Source: Firm-04 sp964479595
GTDB taxonomy: Bacteria; Bacillota; Clostridia; Oscillospirales; Ruminococcaceae
NCBI GenBank assembly: GCA_964479595.1
Contig: CAYZMU010000002.1
Coordinates: 1-64,000, forward strand
Length of the DNA stretch: 64,000 nucleotides
Direction of reading: 5' to 3'
The translations under genes were made by a program, and so were the position numbers. Below the pieces are notes generated by a model. The model was given only the letters and a program-made list of their open reading frames with translations, had not been told where the DNA came from and did no database searches. Below, piece by piece: positions 42,080 through 51,276 of the stretch (positions are counted from its first letter, which is position 1; every line of letters starts with the position of its first letter).

Positions 42080-44566
42080 ATGAAGTACTATCTCCACACA
42101 GCAGAGGAAGTCCTCGGGGAAGTCGGAAGCACCGCGGACGGGCTGACAGAAGAAACGGCGGGGCAGCGCCTTGCCGAACACGGGGAAAACCGGCTGGAAG
42201 AGCCGCCGAAGCCCTCGCTGTTTGCGCGGTTTTTGTCGCAGTTTAAGAATCCGATGATTCTGGTTCTGCTCGCGGCGGCGGTGGTTTCGGCGATTACGGG
42301 GATTCTGAGCGAAGGCAAACTGGACGCGGATGTGTTCATCATTCTGTTTGTCGTCATCGCCAACGCCGTACTCGGGGTTTATCAGGAGAACAAGGCGGAG
42401 GCGGCGATTGAGGCGCTGCAGAAAATGAGCGAGGCACAGAGCAAGGTGCTGCGGGACGGGGAACTCAAGGTTCTGCCGAGCGCGAAACTGGTCGTGGGCG
42501 ATGTGGTGGTGCTCGAGGCGGGCGACAGTGTCCCCGCGGACTGCCGGATTCTCGAGGCTGCGGCGCTCAAGGCGGAGGAGGCCGCTTTAACCGGCGAGAG
42601 TGTGCCCTCTGACAAGGATACGGACGCGCTGAAGGGCGAGGATGTGCCGCTCGGGGACCGCAAAAATATGCTCTACATGGGCTCGAGCATCGCGTACGGA
42701 CGCGCGCGGGCGGTTGTCACCGCGACGGGCATGGACACGGAGATGGGCAAGATAGCCGGCGCAATCGCGAACGCGGAGGACGACAAAACCCCGCTGCAGA
42801 AGAGTCTGGATTCGCTCAGCAAGATTCTCTCTGTCGCGGTCCTCGCCATCTGCGTGCTGATTCTGGGCATCAACCTGCTTCAGATGGCGGTGCGGGACGG
42901 CGCGATTTCGCTGCCGGGATTTCTTGAGAGTTTCATGATTGCGGTAAGCCTTGCCGTGGCGGCAATTCCTGAGGGCCTCGCGGCGGTTGTGACGGTGGTG
43001 CTTTCCATCGGCGTGACGAATATGTCCAAGCGCGGCGCCGTGATTCGCAAGCTCACCGCCGTGGAGGCTCTGGGCTGCGCGGAGGTCATCTGCAGCGACA
43101 AAACGGGTACGCTGACGCAAAATAAAATGACGGTCGTGGAGCACGCGGGCTCGGACGAACAGCTGCTGGCGCAGGCGATGTCGCTGTGCTGCGACGCCGT
43201 TCTGAACCCCGACCAGACCGTCACGGGCGAGCCCACCGAGGCGGCGCTTGTGGCGTACGCGGCGGGGCTGGGGCTCAAAAAATACGAGATTCAGGAAAAA
43301 CTCCCGCGCGTGGCGGAGGCGCCGTTTGACTCCATGCGCAAGATGATGTCCACCATACACAAGCGTGCCGGGGGCGGGTTTGTGCAGTATACCAAAGGCG
43401 CGCCGGACGAGGTTCTGCGCCGCTGCTCCAACATACTCGACGGCGGCAAGGCGCGTCCCATGACCGAGGACGACCGCGAGGCGATTCTCGGAAAGAACAA
43501 GGAAATGGCGGATAAAGCGCTGCGTGTGCTGCTCGCGGCGTACAGAGAGTACGATTCGCTGCCTGAAGATACCTCCGCGGAGGCTCTGGAACAGGATCTG
43601 ACGTATATCGGCATGACGGGGATGATTGACCCGGTTCGTCCGGAGGTGAAAGACGCCATCGCGCTGTGCAAGACCGCCGGAATCCGTCCCGTGATGATTA
43701 CGGGCGACCACAAGGATACCGCCGTGGCGATCGCGAAGGAGCTGGGGATTCTCTCCGGCGACCAGAAAGCCCTGACCGGCGCGGAACTTTCGAAGATTCC
43801 GGATGAGGAATTTGAGAGGACCGTCGATCAGTACAGTGTCTATGCGCGCGTGCAGCCTGAGCACAAGGTGCGAATCGTCAACGCGTGGCGCAAGCAGAAC
43901 AAGACCACCGCGATGACAGGCGACGGCGTCAACGACGCGCCCTCCATCAAGAGCGCGGATATCGGGGTCGGCATGGGCATTACGGGTACCGACGTGACGA
44001 AGAACGTCGCGGACATGGTGCTGACGGACGACAATTTCGCGACCATCGTCGGCGCGGTCGAGGAAGGCAGAAGAATCTACGACAATATCCGAAAGGCCAT
44101 TGGTTTCCTGCTCTCGAGCAACTTAAGCGAGGTGCTGTGCATTCTGGTGGCGACGCTGGGCCTTGGCGCGGTGACAGGCGGCTCCTTCGAGATTTTCCTG
44201 CCCGTGCATCTGCTCTGGATTAACCTGATCTCNNNNNNNNNNNNNNNNNNNNNNNNNNNNNNNNNNNNNNNNNNNNNNNNNNNNNNNNNNNNNNNNNNNN
44301 NNNNNNNNNNNNNNNNNNNNNNNNNNNNNNNNTCCATCTTCACCATGCACAGCCACAACAAAGCGCTGCTGGGTTCGATCCTGCTCTCCTTTGTGCTGAC
44401 GGTGCCGGTGCTGCTTATCCCCGCGCTGCGCAATATTTTCTCGCTTGTGGCGCTGAGCGGTACGCAGTATCTCATCGCAACGCTTCTGGCAGTCGCGATT
44501 ATCCCCATTGTGGAGATTGTCAAGGCGATAAGACGGCTGATTGCCGGCAAAAAGAAAAAGAATTGA
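42080..44566 (+). CDS. P-type Ca2+-transporting ATPase
   Basis: Cation pump of the P2 type. Visible: N-terminal domain (YYLHTAEEVLGEVGSTADGL), actuator loop LTGESVPSDKD, phosphorylation site CSDKTGTLTQNKMT (Asp about 340), nucleotide-binding KGAPDEVL, hinge MTGDGVNDAPSIKSADIGVGM and the cation-site helix PEGL. The N-run at 44233-44332 follows HLLWINLI; homologues have some 115-120 residues between that point and the downstream SIF block, including two membrane helices, so the real protein is longer than the 828 residues read through the placeholder. Calcium is inferred from subtype. Confidence 0.9.
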   Translation: MKYYLHTAEEVLGEVGSTADGLTEETAGQRLAEHGENRLEEPPKPSLFARFLSQFKNPMILVLLAAAVVSAITGILSEGKLDADVFIILFVVIANAVLGVYQENKAEAAIEALQKMSEAQSKVLRDGELKVLPSAKLVVGDVVVLEAGDSVPADCRILEAAALKAEEAALTGESVPSDKDTDALKGEDVPLGDRKNMLYMGSSIAYGRARAVVTATGMDTEMGKIAGAIANAEDDKTPLQKSLDSLSKILSVAVLAICVLILGINLLQMAVRDGAISLPGFLESFMIAVSLAVAAIPEGLAAVVTVVLSIGVTNMSKRGAVIRKLTAVEALGCAEVICSDKTGTLTQNKMTVVEHAGSDEQLLAQAMSLCCDAVLNPDQTVTGEPTEAALVAYAAGLGLKKYEIQEKLPRVAEAPFDSMRKMMSTIHKRAGGGFVQYTKGAPDEVLRRCSNILDGGKARPMTEDDREAILGKNKEMADKALRVLLAAYREYDSLPEDTSAEALEQDLTYIGMTGMIDPVRPEVKDAIALCKTAGIRPVMITGDHKDTAVAIAKELGILSGDQKALTGAELSKIPDEEFERTVDQYSVYARVQPEHKVRIVNAWRKQNKTTAMTGDGVNDAPSIKSADIGVGMGITGTDVTKNVADMVLTDDNFATIVGAVEEGRRIYDNIRKAIGFLLSSNLSEVLCILVATLGLGAVTGGSFEIFLPVHLLWINLIXXXXXXXXXXXXXXXXXXXXXXXXXXXXXXXXXXSIFTMHSHNKALLGSILLSFVLTVPVLLIPALRNIFSLVALSGTQYLIATLLAVAIIPIVEIVKAIRRLIAGKKKKN
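44233..44332. other. Assembly gap (100 N), probably larger than drawn
   Basis: Exactly 100 N in the C-terminal membrane region of the ATPase. Comparison with the family suggests that more sequence than this is missing. Confidence 0.9.
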
Positions 44567-44575
44567 GGGAATGAT

Positions 44576-45493
44576 ATGACTGTCGCGGAAATGAAGGAGG
44601 CAATCCTTGCCGCCAAGAAAGAAAACGATTTCTGTGTTCTCGCGCACGCCTATCAGAGCCACGATATCTGGGAAGTGGCGGATTATGTCGGGGATTCTTT
44701 CGGGCTTTGCGTGCAGGCGTCCAAATCCCCCGCAAAAAATATCCTGATGTGCGGGGTGCGCTTCATGGCGGAGACGGTTAAAATTCTCTCCCCGCAAAAG
44801 CGCGTGTTCCTTTCAAACCCCGGCGCGGGCTGCCCCATGGCGGAGCAGATGGACAAGGATTTGATTCTGGGGCTCAAGGAGCAGACACCGGATGTCCTCA
44901 TTGCCGCCTATATCAATACCACGGCTGAATTAAAGACGGTCTGTGATGTCTGCGTCACCTCGTCCTCCGCCGTCAGAATCCTCCGTGCGCTCCCCGCGCG
45001 GCACATTCTCTTCATCCCGGACTGCAATCTGGGCGAGTGGGCGGCGGGGCAGATTCCCGACAAGGAAATTGAGCTCGTGCGCGGCGGCTGCCCGACGCAT
45101 GTGCGGATTTCGCCGGGCGATGTCACCCGCGCGCGAAAAGAACACCCCGACGCGCTGATACTCTGCCACCCCGAATGTCTCCCGGCGGTCTGGTCGAAGG
45201 CGGATTTTGTCGGCTCGACGACCGAGATTATGGATTACGCCAAAAAGAGCGACGCGCCGGCTTTCGTCATCGGCACGGAGACGAGCATCGTGGAGCATCT
45301 GCAGTTTGACTGTCCGCAAAAGCGTTTCTACCCGCTCTCCAAGGATTGCGTCTGCCACAACATGAAGCTTACGACGCTTTCGGACGTGCTGGGCGCGGTG
45401 AGCGGACGCGCGGGAGAGGAAATTCTGATGGACAGCGAGCTGATCCAGGACGCGCGCAAGCCCATTGAGGCCATGCTCTCCTACGGCGGATAA
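44576..45493 (+). CDS. nadA: Quinolinate synthase
   Basis: [4Fe-4S] enzyme that condenses iminoaspartate with dihydroxyacetone phosphate in NAD synthesis. 305 residues; HAYQSHDIWEVADYVGDS at the start, cluster-ligand cysteines in NPGAGCPMA, CHPEC and CVCHNMKLTT, and GTETSIVEHL. It stands alone here: nadB and nadC are not adjacent. Ten bases after the ATPase gene and ends at a strong terminator. Confidence 0.95.
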   Translation: MTVAEMKEAILAAKKENDFCVLAHAYQSHDIWEVADYVGDSFGLCVQASKSPAKNILMCGVRFMAETVKILSPQKRVFLSNPGAGCPMAEQMDKDLILGLKEQTPDVLIAAYINTTAELKTVCDVCVTSSSAVRILRALPARHILFIPDCNLGEWAAGQIPDKEIELVRGGCPTHVRISPGDVTRARKEHPDALILCHPECLPAVWSKADFVGSTTEIMDYAKKSDAPAFVIGTETSIVEHLQFDCPQKRFYPLSKDCVCHNMKLTTLSDVLGAVSGRAGEEILMDSELIQDARKPIEAMLSYGG

Positions 45494-45507
45494 CCGCCTG
45501 TGAACCT

Positions 45508-45547
45508 AAAAAACGCCGCCCCTCGGTTCGGGGGGCGGTTTGTTTTA
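45508..45547. terminator. Bidirectional terminator
   Basis: CCGCCCCTCG (45516-45525) pairs with CGGGGGGCGG (45529-45538), ten pairs, flanked by A-run and T-run. It serves nadA and the convergent carboxypeptidase-like gene. Confidence 0.9.
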
Positions 45548-46906
45548 TTTGCTGTCTTTGCGCTTGCGGCGCTGTCTGTGGAACCGAATCGCGAAGAGCA
45601 GTGCCAGCAGCATATAGACGATGGTGATGGCAATTGCCCACAGAAACGCGTCGCGCAGATACTTGGAGCGCAGGAAGCCGGGAATCTCGCTCATGTTGTA
45701 GCGCCAGAACGAGCGGTCCACGGATTCCGAGGCGACGAGGTCGATTTCCGCCAAGGTTTCCCCGGAGAGTTTCAGCGCCACGGTTCCGAGCTTGTCTCCC
45801 GCCTTGACGGGCGCGTCGGTTTCCTGAGCGACCGACTTCACCTGCTGCACCGCGTTGATGTCCATGGTGTCGCACCAGATGCACGAATAGCCCTCTTTGG
45901 GCTTTACGATGACATAGTCCGCGCCGTCGGCGTTGGCAACGGGCACCTCCGCGATCTCGGTATTCGCGGTCAGCAGTTCCTGATACGAGAGGTGGGTAAA
46001 CGCCCACTCGAAGATGGCTTTGGCGTCCTCGAGGTGATAGTAGTGCGCGTTGCCCTCGGCGTCGTCCATGGGGGCGTTTAAGCAGACGAGCAGGTAATTG
46101 TTGCCGTCGCGGGACGCCTTCGCGGCGATGCTGCGTCCGCCCTGTTCAAGGTTTCCGGTCTTGACGCCGCGCACGCCCTCGCAGTAGTACTCGTCCTCGG
46201 AGAACACCATCACATTGGAGTGCGTCCACGCCCAGTCGTCCTCGCGTTCCAGCTGTGCCGCGGAGGGCGGGGTGTAGGTGTTCGCGCAGGCAATCGCCTC
46301 AAAGCGCGGCACGGTCATCGCGTACTGGAGCAGCTTCATCATATCCCGCGCCGTGGTGAGCTGCCGCGCGCTGAAAAGCCCGGTCGCGTTGGTAAAGCGC
46401 GTGTCGGCAAGCCCCAGTGTCTGGGCCTTCTGGTTCATCAGTTCCACAAAGCCCGCTTCCGTGCCTCCGCCGAATTCCGTGGCGAGCATGGCGGACGCCT
46501 CACACGAGGAGGTCAGCATCATCGCGTAGAGCAAGTCCTCCACGGTCAGCGTGTCGCCCGCGCGGATGTTCGCGTAGCGCAGGTCGCTCTGGTCCTCAAT
46601 CTCCGAAAAAGGCGCGAACATCTCAGAAGTCGCGGTGATTTGGCGCGTGGCGGGGTCGGGGCAGTTTTCCAGCACGACAACCGCTGTCATAATCTGTGCC
46701 AGAGCCGCCGGCATTTCCTTCATATCGGCGTTTTTCTCGTAAACGACCTCCCCGACGTCGAGGTTCAGAAGAATGGCCGCCTCGGACTGTACCGCCGCGT
46801 TCGGGGTAAACGTCAGCGCGCGCGCCCTTTGCGGGCTCAGCAGCACCGTGACGGCGGAAAGCGTCACAGCCGCGGAAAGCAGCCATGTCAGAATGCGTTT
46901 TCGCAT
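45545..46906 (-). CDS. D-alanyl-D-alanine carboxypeptidase homologue lacking catalytic residues
   Basis: 453 residues of the S11/DacF family: signal sequence (1-31), peptidase fold (about 35-300), beta-rich C-terminal domain, and a C-terminal membrane helix (AFLWAIAITIVYMLLALLFAI) with basic tail. In active members the first motif is SxxK; here it reads MPAALAQIM, so Ser is Ala68 and Lys is Gln71. The SxN motif reads Ser-Ser-Cys (133-135), so Asn is lost too. Only KTG (249-251) remains. The reading frame is intact, which argues for a maintained non-enzymatic role. ATG 46906 starts the signal peptide; longer in-frame reading runs through the promoter. Confidence 0.85.
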   Translation of the reverse strand: MRKRILTWLLSAAVTLSAVTVLLSPQRARALTFTPNAAVQSEAAILLNLDVGEVVYEKNADMKEMPAALAQIMTAVVVLENCPDPATRQITATSEMFAPFSEIEDQSDLRYANIRAGDTLTVEDLLYAMMLTSSCEASAMLATEFGGGTEAGFVELMNQKAQTLGLADTRFTNATGLFSARQLTTARDMMKLLQYAMTVPRFEAIACANTYTPPSAAQLEREDDWAWTHSNVMVFSEDEYYCEGVRGVKTGNLEQGGRSIAAKASRDGNNYLLVCLNAPMDDAEGNAHYYHLEDAKAIFEWAFTHLSYQELLTANTEIAEVPVANADGADYVIVKPKEGYSCIWCDTMDINAVQQVKSVAQETDAPVKAGDKLGTVALKLSGETLAEIDLVASESVDRSFWRYNMSEIPGFLRSKYLRDAFLWAIAITIVYMLLALLFAIRFHRQRRKRKDSK

Positions 46907-46963
46907 GCGTTTCAACTCCGATTCCTGCCCCGGCGGCCGGACCGTCAGGGCGTACTTACTGCT

Positions 46964-46992
46964 ATTATACCAGAAAATCCCGAAAAAGGGAA
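46964..46992 (-). promoter_or_regulatory. Promoter of the carboxypeptidase-like gene
   Basis: Minus-strand extended -10 TGGTATAAT (TATAAT 46964-46969); the -35 at 17 bases is poor (TTCCCT). Confidence 0.6.
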
Positions 46993-47078
46993 GGGCTTTT
47001 GCGAAAAATTTCCGAACAGATAGCGGGATGCACAAAACAAGGACGCTGTTTTTGTCTGTTTTCACGAATATGGCGGGC

Positions 47079-47107
47079 TTGACAAGGCGGAAAAAATCGT
47101 GTATAAT
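47079..47107 (+). promoter_or_regulatory. Promoter of the marR-ABC operon
   Basis: TTGACA at 47079-47084 and TATAAT at 47102-47107, 17-base spacer ending AAAATCGTG. Confidence 0.9.
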
Positions 47108-47157
47108 GTTACCTGGGAAACAGTCAGCCGGCAAACAACTTGAATGGAGGCAAGATC

Positions 47158-47610
47158 ATGGGACCTGACATTATGCTGTCGCTTTGTATCCTCAGCGCCC
47201 AGATTCGCAAGCAGATTGACCGTTCGCATATCAAGCGCGAAATCGATGATATCACCGGCACGCACGGCTGGATTATCTGCTATCTGGCGGACCACGAGGA
47301 CTGTGAGATTTACGGGCGGGATCTTGAGCGGGAATTCGGCTTCAGCCGCGCGACGGCGTCGAAAATTCTCGGGCTTATGGAAAAAAACGGCATGATTGAG
47401 CGCAGTCATGTCCCAGGGGACGACCGCCTCAAGCGCATTGTCCTGACCAAGCGCGCCCACGAGTATATCAGCCGGCTGCGCGCGCTGAATCTCGATGTGG
47501 AGCACACGCTTATCAGGGGCTTTTCCGATTCGGAACTGCGCACGCTGCGGGAGTATCTCTCGCGAATGCGTTCCAATCTCGCCCCGCTTTCCCAGGAGGA
47601 GCGTTTATGA
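47158..47610 (+). CDS. MarR-family transcriptional regulator
   Basis: 150 residues with a winged helix-turn-helix (about 35-105: TGTHGWIICYLADHEDCEIYGRDLEREFGFSR region, recognition helix ATASKILGLMEKNGMI, wing PGDDRLKRI). ATG 47158 follows TGGAGG; an in-frame ATG at 47140 precedes the site. The four-base overlap with the first ABC gene makes it the likely local repressor of the exporter. I see no convincing operator palindrome. Confidence 0.93.
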   Translation: MGPDIMLSLCILSAQIRKQIDRSHIKREIDDITGTHGWIICYLADHEDCEIYGRDLEREFGFSRATASKILGLMEKNGMIERSHVPGDDRLKRIVLTKRAHEYISRLRALNLDVEHTLIRGFSDSELRTLREYLSRMRSNLAPLSQEERL

Positions 47611-49352
47611 TTAAAACGATTATGAAATGTCTGCGGGAATACAAGCTTCCCACGATTCTGACCTTTCTTTTTATCGCGGGCGAGGCGGTTATCGAGGCGG
47701 TTGTTCCCTTCCTGACCTCGGAACTGGTCAACAACGTCCAGCGCGGCGTGGAGATGAACTACATCCTCAAAATCGGCGTGATTCTGCTCGTGCTGACGCT
47801 TGTCTCCCTGTTCTGCGGCGGCGCGGCGGGCTTTACCTCCGCCAAGGCGTCCGCGGGATTCGCGAAAAATGTCCGCCACGACATCTTCGCCCGGGTTCAG
47901 ACCTTCGCGTTTCAGAATATCGACAAGTTTTCCACAAGTTCTCTGGTCACGCGCCTGACGACCGATATCTCCAATCTGCAGATGGCGTATATGATGACCA
48001 TCCGCATTGCCGTGCGCGCCCCGCTCATGCTGATTTTCTCCATCATCATGGCGTTCTGGATGGGCGGACGGCTGGCGCTGACTTTTGTGGTCGTCATTCC
48101 GGTTCTGGGCGTGGGGCTGATGCTGATAGCGCACTTCGCGATGCCGGCCTTCCGCAGGGTCTTCAAGAAATACGACCGCCTCAACGAATCCATTGAGGAA
48201 AATGTCAGGGGTATGCGCGTGGTCAAGGGTTTCGCGCGCGAGGAGTATGAAAAGCAGAAGTTCAATTCCGCAGCGGAGAGCATTCGCGTGGATTTCACCC
48301 GCGCGGAGCAGATTGTCGCGCTCAACAACCCCCTCATGCAGCTGTGCGTCTACTTCAATATGCTCTTTATTCTGTCGGTAGGCTCCCATCTCATCATCTC
48401 CTCGCGCGGCGCGGTCATCAATGTCGGTCAGATTTCCGCGATGCTCACTTACGGCATGCAGATTCTCATGCAGCTGATGATGCTCTCGTCCATTTACGTC
48501 ATGCTGACGATGTCTTCGGAGTCGATTCGCCGTATCTCCGAGGTGCTTGAGGAGACCCCCGCGATTCACAGCCCCGAGAACGCCGTAACCAGCGTCAGGG
48601 ACGGCTCCATTGATTTTGAGAACGTCAATTTCAAGTATTCCGAGAAGGCGAAACGTTTCGCGCTTTCGGATATTGATTTGCACATTCCGTCGGGTGCCAC
48701 CGTAGGCATCTTAGGTGGGACGGGCTCGAGCAAATCGAGCCTTGTGAGCCTGATTCCGCGCCTTTATGACGTCACCGAAGGCAGCGTGCGTGTAGGCGGC
48801 GTCGACGTGCGCGAATACGATCTGAAGACGCTGCGCGAAAGCGTCGCGATGGTGCTGCAGAAGAACGAACTCTTTTCCGGAACCATCAAGGACAACCTGC
48901 GCTGGGGCAACCCCGACGCCACGGACGAGGAACTCAAGGAGGCATGCAGGCTCTCTCAGGCGGACGAGTTTATCGAAAGCTTTGAGAACGGCTACGACAC
49001 GATGATTGAGCAGGGCGGGACCAATGTTTCCGGCGGGCAGAAGCAGCGGCTCTGTATCGCGAGAGCGCTGCTCAAGCAGCCGAAAATCCTGATTCTGGAC
49101 GACTCCACCAGCGCCGTGGACACCAAGACGGACGCCTTCATCCGCGCGGGCTTTAAGAAATACATTCCGCAGACGACGAAAATTATCATTGCGCAGAGAG
49201 TCGCGTCCGTGCGCGACGCCGATATTATTCTCGTGATGGAAAACGGCCGGATCTCCGCCTCGGGCACGCACGAGCAGCTGCTCGAAAGCAGTGAGATCTA
49301 TCGCGAGATTTACGAGCAGCAGACCATGGGAGGTGACGATAATGCCGCGTAA
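47607..49352 (+). CDS. ABC exporter subunit with degenerate ATPase site
   Basis: 581 residues: six-helix membrane domain (about 15-310) then nucleotide-binding domain. Walker A is GGTGSSKSS (about 370), signature VSGGQKQR, Walker B LILDDSTSAVD where Asp replaces the catalytic Glu (about 494), and the H-loop is IIAQRVAS with Gln replacing His (about 527). Such changes mark the non-catalytic half of heterodimeric multidrug-type exporters. Overlaps marR by four bases and its partner by eleven. Confidence 0.93.
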   Translation: MIKTIMKCLREYKLPTILTFLFIAGEAVIEAVVPFLTSELVNNVQRGVEMNYILKIGVILLVLTLVSLFCGGAAGFTSAKASAGFAKNVRHDIFARVQTFAFQNIDKFSTSSLVTRLTTDISNLQMAYMMTIRIAVRAPLMLIFSIIMAFWMGGRLALTFVVVIPVLGVGLMLIAHFAMPAFRRVFKKYDRLNESIEENVRGMRVVKGFAREEYEKQKFNSAAESIRVDFTRAEQIVALNNPLMQLCVYFNMLFILSVGSHLIISSRGAVINVGQISAMLTYGMQILMQLMMLSSIYVMLTMSSESIRRISEVLEETPAIHSPENAVTSVRDGSIDFENVNFKYSEKAKRFALSDIDLHIPSGATVGILGGTGSSKSSLVSLIPRLYDVTEGSVRVGGVDVREYDLKTLRESVAMVLQKNELFSGTIKDNLRWGNPDATDEELKEACRLSQADEFIESFENGYDTMIEQGGTNVSGGQKQRLCIARALLKQPKILILDDSTSAVDTKTDAFIRAGFKKYIPQTTKIIIAQRVASVRDADIILVMENGRISASGTHEQLLESSEIYREIYEQQTMGGDDNAA

Positions 49353-51267
49353 TCTCAAGGGCTACGGCGCGCCGCGAAAACCGGGGGATGCCTTCCGGAC
49401 GCTCAGGCGCGTTCTCAAGATGCTCCGGGGGTTCTATCCCGTGCTGCTGCCGGTGACCATCGGGTGCATTCTCTTCTCCTCGGCAACTTCATCGATTCCC
49501 GCCGTGTTCGTGCAGAAAGTCATCGCGGATATCGAGACATGGATGCAGACAGGCGACTGGGAGGCGGCGAAAGCGGCAATCTTCCCCAAAATCGCTCTGC
49601 TTGCCGTGCTCTATGTCCTTTCGATTATCTCCATGACCGTATACCAGCAGCTGATCGCCTATATCGGGCAGGGTTTCCTGCACAAAATGCGCTGCACGCT
49701 CTTTAACGGAATGCAGGATTTGCCCATTAAATTTTTTGACACCCACAAGCACGGCGATATCATGAGCCACTACACCAACGATATCGACACGCTTCGCCAG
49801 CTTCTGACCCAGTCTCTGCCCGCGCTCGTGCAGGCGGGTTCCATTGTGCTGTTTGTCTTTGCCATCATGATTTACTACAGTGTCTGGCTGACACTCGTCG
49901 TCATGGCGGGGGTCGTGGTCATGATGCTCGTCTCCAAGACGATAGGCGGCGGCTCCGCGAAGTATTTCGTCCGCCAGCAGAAATCCGTCGGCGCGACGGA
50001 GGGTTATGTGCAGGAGATGATGAACGGACAGAAAGTCGTGCAGGTTTTCTGCCATGAGGAGCAGAGCCAGAAGGATTTTGACCGCATCAACGACCAGCTC
50101 TGCGAGGACAGCTACCGCGCCAACGCCTTCGCCAACGCCTTGGGGCCCATTATCCTGAATATCGGCAACATTCTTTATGTCGTTATCGCGACGGTCGGCG
50201 GCGCCATGCTGCTGGCCGGTGTGCCGAATCTGTCGCTGTCGGGGCTGCCGCTCGGGATTGATATCGTCGTGCCCTTCCTGAATATGACCAAGCAGTTTAC
50301 CGGCAACATCAACCAGGTGACCCAGCAGCTCAACTCGATTGTGATGGCTGTCGCGGGCGCGGAGCGCATCTTCAAACTCATGGACGAGCCCGCGGAGACC
50401 GATAACGGCTATGTGACGCTTGTCAACGCCAAAATCTCTCCGGACGGCACCGTCACGGAGACCGACGAGCGCACGCACAGCTGGGCGTGGAAGCACCCGC
50501 ATACCGCGGACGGTTCCATTACCTACACGCCGCTCAAAGGCGAGGTGACCCTCAACGAGGTGGATTTCGCCTACGAGGAGGGCAAGGACGTCCTGCACGA
50601 TGTCTCTGTCTATGCCGAGCCCGGTCAGAAAGTCGCTTTCGTGGGCGCGACCGGCGCGGGAAAGACGACCATTACGAACCTTATCAACCGCTTCTACGAC
50701 ATCGCGGACGGAAAAATCCGCTATGACGGCATCAATATTAACAAAATCCGCAAACAGGACCTGCGCCGTTCGCTCGGAATCGTGCTGCAGGAGACGAACC
50801 TGTTTACGGGCACGGTGATGGACAATATCCGCTACGGGCGGCTGGACGCCACGGACGAGGAGTGCCGTTCCGCCGCGAAACTCGCGGGCGCGGACGACTT
50901 CATCTCGCGGCTGCCCGAGGGCTATGAGACCATGCTGACAGGCAACGGCGCGAATCTATCCGGCGGGCAGCGCCAGCTCCTCGCCATCGCGCGCGCGGCG
51001 GTGGCGGACCCGCCCGTCATGATTCTGGACGAGGCGACTTCCTCCATCGATACCCGCACCGAGGCGATTGTCTCGCGCGGCATGGACGCGCTGATGAAGG
51101 GCAGAACGGTCTTTGTCATCGCGCACAGGCTCTCCACGGTGCGCAATTCCGACGTGATCATGGTCCTGGACCACGGGCGCATTATCGAACGCGGCACGCA
51201 CGAGGAACTGATCGCACTCAAGGGTGTGTACTATCAGCTCTACACGGGCGCGTTTGAACTGGAGTGA
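49342..51267 (+). CDS. ABC exporter subunit with canonical ATPase site
   Basis: 641 residues: N-terminal extension, six-helix membrane domain (about 35-345), a roughly 45-residue insert before the nucleotide domain (SPDGTVTETDERTHSWAWKH), and a standard nucleotide domain with GATGAGKTT (about 434), NLSGGQRQ, MILDEATSSID (about 562) and VIAHRLSTV. ATG 49342 follows GGGAGGTGA. It pairs with the degenerate subunit to form the exporter. Substrate unknown; MarR control suggests a small-molecule toxin or drug. Confidence 0.93.
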   Translation: MPRNLKGYGAPRKPGDAFRTLRRVLKMLRGFYPVLLPVTIGCILFSSATSSIPAVFVQKVIADIETWMQTGDWEAAKAAIFPKIALLAVLYVLSIISMTVYQQLIAYIGQGFLHKMRCTLFNGMQDLPIKFFDTHKHGDIMSHYTNDIDTLRQLLTQSLPALVQAGSIVLFVFAIMIYYSVWLTLVVMAGVVVMMLVSKTIGGGSAKYFVRQQKSVGATEGYVQEMMNGQKVVQVFCHEEQSQKDFDRINDQLCEDSYRANAFANALGPIILNIGNILYVVIATVGGAMLLAGVPNLSLSGLPLGIDIVVPFLNMTKQFTGNINQVTQQLNSIVMAVAGAERIFKLMDEPAETDNGYVTLVNAKISPDGTVTETDERTHSWAWKHPHTADGSITYTPLKGEVTLNEVDFAYEEGKDVLHDVSVYAEPGQKVAFVGATGAGKTTITNLINRFYDIADGKIRYDGININKIRKQDLRRSLGIVLQETNLFTGTVMDNIRYGRLDATDEECRSAAKLAGADDFISRLPEGYETMLTGNGANLSGGQRQLLAIARAAVADPPVMILDEATSSIDTRTEAIVSRGMDALMKGRTVFVIAHRLSTVRNSDVIMVLDHGRIIERGTHEELIALKGVYYQLYTGAFELE

Positions 51268-51276
51268 GGAGGATTC

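Noticed and set aside
47108..47157. MarR operator
   Set aside because: Only a short GCCGGC palindrome is visible between -10 and start; not enough to call.
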